Origin: a bacterium
GTDB taxonomy: Bacteria; Ratteibacteria; UBA8468
Assembly (NCBI GenBank): GCA_030672255.1
Contig: DAOVGU010000075.1
Coordinates: 1 to 9,191, forward strand
DNA: 9,191 nucleotides
Reading direction: 5' to 3'
Part shown: one piece after another, positions 5,117-9,191 of the stretch
Layout of the letters: each line of letters begins with the position of its first letter
Position numbering within the stretch: the first letter of the stretch is position 1
The notes under the pieces: generated by a model
What the model was told of the DNA's origin: nothing
The model's input: only the letters and a program-made list of their open reading frames with translations
Database searches by the model: none
Program-made: the position numbers and the translations under genes

Positions 5117-6181
5117 ATGAAAGCAGCCGTTTATTCCGGACCAGAGAAGATCCAAGTCAAAGAAGTGAAAAGACCAGGATGTGGACGAGGAGAAATCTTA
5201 ATTAAGGTGTATTTCTGCGCGATTTGTGGAACGGATGTGAGAATCTATCTTCATGGTCACAAAAAGGTTACCCCACCCCATATTATCGGACATGAGATTG
5301 CCGGGAAAATCGCCGAGCTCGGAAAAGGGGTTAAAGGTTACCAGAGGGGTGAGCATGTTACGGTTGTCACCTCCATCGGCTGCGGAAGGTGTAAATTATG
5401 TAGAGAAGGCTACTATAACCTCTGCCCCGATGGCCAGGCCATCGGATACAAATATCCCGGAGGGTTTGCGGAATACCTTTTGGTACCCAAGGAGGCGGTA
5501 GCCCAGAAAGCGGTTCTGAAAATTCCCGAAAATGTGAGCTTGCTGGAAGCTTCTATCATTGAGCCTCTCTCCTGTTGCATTAATGGACAGAGTTACCTGA
5601 ATATCAAAAACGATGATAACGTAGCTATCTTTGGGGCCGGCCCAATTGGGATGATGCATCTGGAATTGGCAAGGGCTATAGCATCAAAAACCTTTCTTAT
5701 TGACATTTCTGAGGAGAAACTCAAATTTGCCCAGGAGCACTTTTCTGCTGACTACTTTATCAACGCTCAAAAAGAGGGTCTGATTAAGAAAATATTGTCC
5801 CTGACCGACAATAGCGGGGTAGATGTGGCGATTGTAGCCGCCTCGGCGAAAACCGCTCAGCAACAGGCATTAAAAATCACTGGCAGAAAGGGAAGGATAA
5901 GTTTCTTTGCCGGACTGCCCAAGGATGATTCAATAATCAATTTTGATAGCAATCTGCTTCATTATCAGGAGATTTCCCTTTTTGGCTCCTTTGCTTCCTA
6001 TCGAGAGGAATATGAGGAGGCACTTGAGCTTATTGGTTCCCGGAGAATAGTGGCAAAAAAAATCATTACCCATCTGTTTCCTCTAAGAAAAATTGAGGAG
6101 GGAATCAGAATAATTAGAGAGGGAAAAGCGTTAAAGGTCGTTCTTCAATGTAGTGAGGAGGAAAATGAGATTAAAGGATAA
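5117..6181 (+). CDS. Zinc-dependent medium-chain alcohol/polyol dehydrogenase
   Basis: A 354-residue cytoplasmic MDR-family dehydrogenase (sorbitol/threonine dehydrogenase branch, usual length about 340-360). Catalytic zinc ligands are C37 (AICGTD), H59 and E60 (IIGHEIAG), and a conserved E149 in EPLSCC. The structural zinc site is C89, C92, C95, C103 (GCGRCKLCREGYYNLC). The Rossmann loop GAGPIG is at 173-178, and D196 at the end of the second strand favours NAD(H). The branch oxidises secondary alcohols of polyols, inosose-type cyclitols or amino alcohols, or reduces the ketone or aldehyde. In this locus lactaldehyde/propanediol or a polyol is plausible, but not shown. The ATG has only a purine-rich upstream stretch. 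The gene overlaps the SDR by 17 nt, so the two are probably one transcript. Confidence 0.88.
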   Translation: MKAAVYSGPEKIQVKEVKRPGCGRGEILIKVYFCAICGTDVRIYLHGHKKVTPPHIIGHEIAGKIAELGKGVKGYQRGEHVTVVTSIGCGRCKLCREGYYNLCPDGQAIGYKYPGGFAEYLLVPKEAVAQKAVLKIPENVSLLEASIIEPLSCCINGQSYLNIKNDDNVAIFGAGPIGMMHLELARAIASKTFLIDISEEKLKFAQEHFSADYFINAQKEGLIKKILSLTDNSGVDVAIVAASAKTAQQQALKITGRKGRISFFAGLPKDDSIINFDSNLLHYQEISLFGSFASYREEYEEALELIGSRRIVAKKIITHLFPLRKIEEGIRIIREGKALKVVLQCSEEENEIKG

Positions 6182-6941
6182 GACTGCCATCATAACCGGT
6201 GCCGGTAGAGGAATTGGAAGAGGAATTGCCCTTCGTCTTGCTCGGGAAGGTTGTAATATAATAATCGCTGATCTAAATTTCAGAAATGCCATAAATGTGG
6301 CTAAAGAGGTAAAGACTTCAGGAAGAGAGTCCCTGGCAATAAAGGTCAATGTGGCTGTAGCCGCCCAGGTAAAGAAAATGGTGGATAAAACGATTGAGAA
6401 ATTTCGTAGGATTGATATTTTAGTGAATAATGCCGGCATTACTATTCCTGCCCCGATAGAGAAACTTACCGAGGAAATCTGGGATAGAACGATCAATATA
6501 AATTTAAAGGGGACCTATCTCTGCTCTCGGGAAGTGGCAAAATATATGATTAAAAAGAAGAGGGGTAAAATCATTAATATCAGTTCCAAATCGGGTAAGA
6601 GTGGAGGGCTTTGGCTCTCGGCATACTGCGCTTCCAAGTTTGGGGTAATTGGTTTTACCCAGAGTTTAGCGCTTGATCTTGCTTCCTGCAAAATCAATGT
6701 AAATGCTGTATGCCCCGGAATAATCTTTACTCCCCAGTGGGAAAAATTGGACCTTGCCTATGCCAGGAAACTGAAAATTCCGGCAGGGAGGGTGAGAGAC
6801 TATTACGTGAAGAAAATTCCTCTTGGCCGGGAGGCTACGGCTGAGGATGTGGCCAATATCGTTCTATTTTTGGCCAGCAAGGAATCGGATTATATGACCG
6901 GCCAGGCAATCAATGTCACCGGCGGCCAGGAGATGAGATAA
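6165..6941 (+). CDS. SDR-family NAD-dependent polyol dehydrogenase, SrlD-like
   Basis: Classical short-chain dehydrogenase of 258 residues. Cofactor loop TGAGRGIG is at 11-18, D36 after the second strand indicates NAD rather than NADP, NNAG is at 88-91, N113 in the N-L-K-G motif, and the catalytic S141, Y154, K158 are all present. The C-terminal half (insert YARKLKIPAG, then VRDYYVKKIPLGR and TGQAINVTGGQEM) recalls sorbitol-6-phosphate 2-dehydrogenase SrlD, of almost the same length. Other candidates are galactitol-, rhamnose- or glucose-dehydrogenase-like SDRs. I take ATG 6165 over the in-frame GTG at 6153 because AGGAGG (6156-6161) lies just upstream and the first strand starts at residue 6; the spacer is short (3 nt). 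The gene overlaps the preceding dehydrogenase by 17 nt, suggesting a paired redox module. The stop begins a short repeat tract. Confidence 0.85.
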   Translation: MRLKDKTAIITGAGRGIGRGIALRLAREGCNIIIADLNFRNAINVAKEVKTSGRESLAIKVNVAVAAQVKKMVDKTIEKFRRIDILVNNAGITIPAPIEKLTEEIWDRTININLKGTYLCSREVAKYMIKKKRGKIINISSKSGKSGGLWLSAYCASKFGVIGFTQSLALDLASCKINVNAVCPGIIFTPQWEKLDLAYARKLKIPAGRVRDYYVKKIPLGREATAEDVANIVLFLASKESDYMTGQAINVTGGQEMR

Positions 6942-6972
6942 CCACAGAATACTTTGCAGGATTAATAGATGA
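6939..6972. repeat. Degenerate CACAGA-type tract, copy B
   Basis: Starting at the SDR stop codon, TAACCACAGAATACTTTGCA and the following ATTAATAGATGA can be aligned with the tract at 4142-4173, which also begins at a stop codon (shared TAACCACAGA, TAC, GCAG, ATTAA, AGATGA). Similarity needs small gaps, so relatedness is probable rather than certain. Confidence 0.35.
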
Positions 6973-6980
6973 AGTAAAAT
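6953..6980 (+). promoter_or_regulatory. Possible promoter before the URO-D-like gene
   Basis: TTTGCA (6953-6958), a 16-nt spacer and TAAAAT (6975-6980) match consensus hexamers at 4 and 5 of 6 positions. The predicted start near 6987 gives a short leader to the ATG at 7021, with a weak AAGG (7007-7010) as ribosome site. It overlaps the repeat-like tract. It would make the URO-D-like gene and the glycosidase a separate unit. Confidence 0.3.
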
Positions 6981-7020
6981 TCTGGAAGTTCTCTAAGAAG
7001 ATAGAGAAGGAAACAAAGAA

Positions 7021-8148
7021 ATGACCTTACGAGAAAAATTTAAGGCGGTATTATGTTTTCATAAAGTTGATAGAGTGCCCAATGTAGAAATCGGGTATTG
7101 GGAGGAAACTTTTGTTAGATGGCAAAAAGAAGGTCTTCCGGCAGATATTCCCTTCTGTCCTCCTGCCGGAGATCGGCGATACAGCAGAAACAGCAAGGAA
7201 CTTACGGATTATTTTAAGCTGGACTCACATAATATTACTTATGGAGTGAGAATAACAGACAATCCTGTATTCGGTTACACTTATAAAGTTTTATCAGAGG
7301 ACCATTATAAAGAAAAAGTCAGGCGTTCCGACGGGCTTGTTGTGGAACGTTCAAAATCCAATAAAGGCATTTTCAACGAACTTGACTGGCCTGTCAAAAC
7401 ACAGAAGGATTGGGAACGTTTAAGGGAAAGCATAAAACCCGGATGGCACAATATCTCAGGTGGTTCTTCCAGCGCAATGCCTTCAGAAGCAAGGGACTAC
7501 GCAGTGAATATATGCATGCCCGGCTTTTTCTGGCAAATGCGCTCATGGATGGGATTTGAAAAGGCATGTACCTTGTTTTATTTGGATTCGGATTTTGCTA
7601 ATTCAATGCTGGATTTCTGGTGCAAATATTTGCTGGATCAATTTACATTAATTCTGAAGTGCTTCAGGCCCGAGTTCGTGATTCTCAGCGAAGATATGTG
7701 CTATAAAAACGGCTCTATGATTTCTCCTGAAATAGCAGAAAAGTTTCTTGTGCCTCAATATAGAAAAGTAGTTAGTTGTTTAAATTCCAAAGGTGTTGAT
7801 ATTGTAGGAATTGATTCTGATGGATTTGTGGACGAATTGATTCCTGTATTTTATAAAGCAGGAGTTAATCTCTGGTTACCTTTTGAAATTATGTGTAGAG
7901 AGGCAAAAGATGATCTTCTCACTCTGGGAAAAAAATATCCATGGCTCAGGATGATCGGCGGTATAGATAAGATATCTCTAATTAAAGGAAAGAAAAACAT
8001 TGACGAGGAACTCACAAAAATTGCCCTTTCGGTAAAACGTGGAGGGTATATCCCGACAATAGACCATAAAGTTCCCCCGGAAGTTTCCTTAGAAGCATAC
8101 AAATATTATTTGCAGAAGAAAGCAGAACTTCTGATTGTAAATCAATAA
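7021..8148 (+). CDS. Uroporphyrinogen decarboxylase-like (URO-D superfamily) protein
   Basis: A 375-residue cytoplasmic protein with the URO-D/MtaA TIM-barrel signature: LREKFKAVLCFHKVDRVPN at the start, the SEDMCYKNGSMISPE segment (about 223-236), then VDIVGIDSDGFVDELIPVF and a C-terminal MIGGIDKISL followed by GGYIPTIDHKVPPEVS. It is not the haem enzyme HemE: the N-terminus and active-site region differ. The HxC zinc motif of corrinoid methyltransferases (MtaA/CmuA) is also missing; its place holds D265-S-D-G268. Such divergent URO-D-like proteins, in my experience, often sit in carbohydrate-degradation loci of uncultured bacteria, with no established reaction. It precedes the glycosidase by 15 nt, so the two are likely co-transcribed. 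Family call is secure; function is unknown. Confidence 0.8.
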   Translation: MTLREKFKAVLCFHKVDRVPNVEIGYWEETFVRWQKEGLPADIPFCPPAGDRRYSRNSKELTDYFKLDSHNITYGVRITDNPVFGYTYKVLSEDHYKEKVRRSDGLVVERSKSNKGIFNELDWPVKTQKDWERLRESIKPGWHNISGGSSSAMPSEARDYAVNICMPGFFWQMRSWMGFEKACTLFYLDSDFANSMLDFWCKYLLDQFTLILKCFRPEFVILSEDMCYKNGSMISPEIAEKFLVPQYRKVVSCLNSKGVDIVGIDSDGFVDELIPVFYKAGVNLWLPFEIMCREAKDDLLTLGKKYPWLRMIGGIDKISLIKGKKNIDEELTKIALSVKRGGYIPTIDHKVPPEVSLEAYKYYLQKKAELLIVNQ

Positions 8149-8163
8149 CAAGGATGAAGAAAA

Positions 8164-9191
8164 ATGAGTAATACAAAGAAATTTAATGTTAATAATTTTT
8201 TAAAGCCCCCTGCATTTTATTATCCTGGATACCATTGGTTAGTGGTTAGTCCTTTATCAAAAGAAATTTTGTCTTCACAGCTTCACGATATGAATTCACA
8301 AGGTGCAAAAAATGTTACGCCTATGCCCATTCCAAGAGATTTCAGGCCAGAGTCCATGCCGTCAACTATGACGCCGCCCGACTATCTTTCGAAGGAGTAT
8401 TTACAAGCGTACATAGAACTGGTAAAACAAGTGCATAGATTGGATATGAAGTTATGGCTTTGGGATGAAGGGGGATGGCCGTCAGGAAGCGTTTGTGGCC
8501 GCATCGTACAGGAAAACCCAGCACTCGCACAACAAATATTGACACGTAAGGTAATTGAGCCAAAAAAGGGGAATATCGTAACAGTTCCCAGCGATGCTCT
8601 TTCAGCTTTTATATATCAGGGATCAACTTTTATCAGGAGATTACAGCCAGGGACAAAAGAAAAGATTGAGCGGGACGATGTCAAAATCGAAATATTTCAA
8701 GCCAAGCGCAATACTGCCATATCAAACTCGATGCCTATATATCCTGACTTATTGAATCCGAAGTCAACCCAGAGGTTTATTGAACTCACGCACGATGCCT
8801 ATAAGAGAACAATAGGTGGCTACTTTGGTGACACTATTCCTGCTGTGTTTACTGATGAGCCGAAGGTTGCTAATCCGCCGTGGACGGATGATTTAGCGGC
8901 CGATTTCAAAAAAAAGAAGGGTTACGATATACTGGCTCATCTTCCGTCACTTTTCGACGCAGAACGGCAGAAAGGAATGCAGGCAAGAATAGACTTTTTT
9001 GATTGGTGGTCAAATCGTTTTGCCTGTGCATATTTTGGCCAGATTCACGAATGGTGTCGTGAAAATAATCTTTTTCTGACTGGTCATCTTGGAGGTGACC
9101 ATAATACCATTGGTGCGAGAATATATGGTTTTGGCCATATAATGAGAGTATTGAGACACTTTGATATTCCAGGGATTGATACAATCTGGAG
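8164..9191 (+). CDS. Large glycosyl hydrolase, GH106-like (possible alpha-L-rhamnosidase), N-terminal part
   Basis: An open frame of 342 codons runs to the window end, so the gene is cut at its 3' side. AAGGATG about 5 nt before the ATG acts as ribosome site. No signal peptide is visible (MSNTKKFNVNNF), suggesting a cytoplasmic enzyme acting on imported oligosaccharides. Key stretches are WLWDEGGWPSG (98-108), LLNPKSTQRFIELTHDAY (about 200-217), FTDEP (229-233), GHLGGDH (307-313) and GIDTIW at the end. I associate this arrangement with the catalytic barrel of GH106-type alpha-L-rhamnosidases and related unclassified glycosidases; full proteins are typically 700-1100 residues. E232 and E102/D101 are candidate catalytic or metal residues by motif only. 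The rhamnulokinase gene in the same window supports a rhamnose link. Family call is moderate; substrate is inferred. Confidence 0.65.
   Translation, partial: MSNTKKFNVNNFLKPPAFYYPGYHWLVVSPLSKEILSSQLHDMNSQGAKNVTPMPIPRDFRPESMPSTMTPPDYLSKEYLQAYIELVKQVHRLDMKLWLWDEGGWPSGSVCGRIVQENPALAQQILTRKVIEPKKGNIVTVPSDALSAFIYQGSTFIRRLQPGTKEKIERDDVKIEIFQAKRNTAISNSMPIYPDLLNPKSTQRFIELTHDAYKRTIGGYFGDTIPAVFTDEPKVANPPWTDDLAADFKKKKGYDILAHLPSLFDAERQKGMQARIDFFDWWSNRFACAYFGQIHEWCRENNLFLTGHLGGDHNTIGARIYGFGHIMRVLRHFDIPGIDTIW

Noticed and set aside
6153..6164. GTG at 6153 as the SDR start
   Set aside because: These codons overlap the AGGAGG ribosome site, and the residues before ATG 6165 add nothing to the fold.
8906..9184. 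Minus-strand ORF of 92 residues
   Set aside because: It lies entirely opposite the well-supported glycosidase frame and resembles no family I recognise.

Overview
The window reads as a carbohydrate-catabolism locus from an uncultured, probably anaerobic bacterium. All real genes are on the + strand and are packed tightly, except where repeat clusters separate them. Coding DNA is purine-rich with many AGA/AGG arginine codons. A ferredoxin-type 2-oxoacid oxidoreductase gamma subunit, a URO-D-like protein beside a large glycosidase, and abundant GTCATTGCGA-type palindromic repeats would suit a candidate-phylum genome (Omnitrophota-like or PVC-related). That placement is a weak inference.

Layout. 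(1) 2-886: 3' part of a rhamnulokinase (rhaB) whose last codons lie in a C/G-rich palindromic repeat. (2) 887-1145: repeats, a good sigma70-type promoter (960-988), then a 125-bp miniature inverted-repeat element (1007-1131) inserted between promoter and next gene. (3) 1146-4144: one apparent operon with a Gfo/Idh/MocA dehydrogenase, a broken sugar-phosphate isomerase/epimerase carrying a second copy of the same element (2385-2528, perfect 8-bp target duplication), an intact TIM-barrel epimerase and a class II (FucA-like) aldolase. Junctions are ATGA, 5 nt before the insertion, and a 16-nt overlap. (4) 4142-5116: an orphan oxidoreductase gamma subunit (4361-4918) with a GTCATTGCGA repeat cluster on each side. 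(5) 5117-6941: a zinc alcohol/polyol dehydrogenase overlapping an SDR of the sorbitol-6-phosphate dehydrogenase type. (6) 7021-end: a URO-D-like protein followed 15 nt later by the N-terminal part of a large glycosyl hydrolase resembling GH106 alpha-L-rhamnosidases.

How it may fit together (inference): the glycosidase releases L-rhamnose or a related deoxy-sugar, an isomerase outside the window makes the ketose, rhamnulokinase phosphorylates it, and the class II aldolase splits it into DHAP and lactaldehyde. The MDR and SDR dehydrogenases and the MocA-type dehydrogenase would handle aldehyde, polyol or keto-sugar redox steps. I see no wholly new defence or mobile system. The most unusual content is a small family of miniature elements with shared ends but different palindromic cores, caught in two insertion events with readable target duplications.
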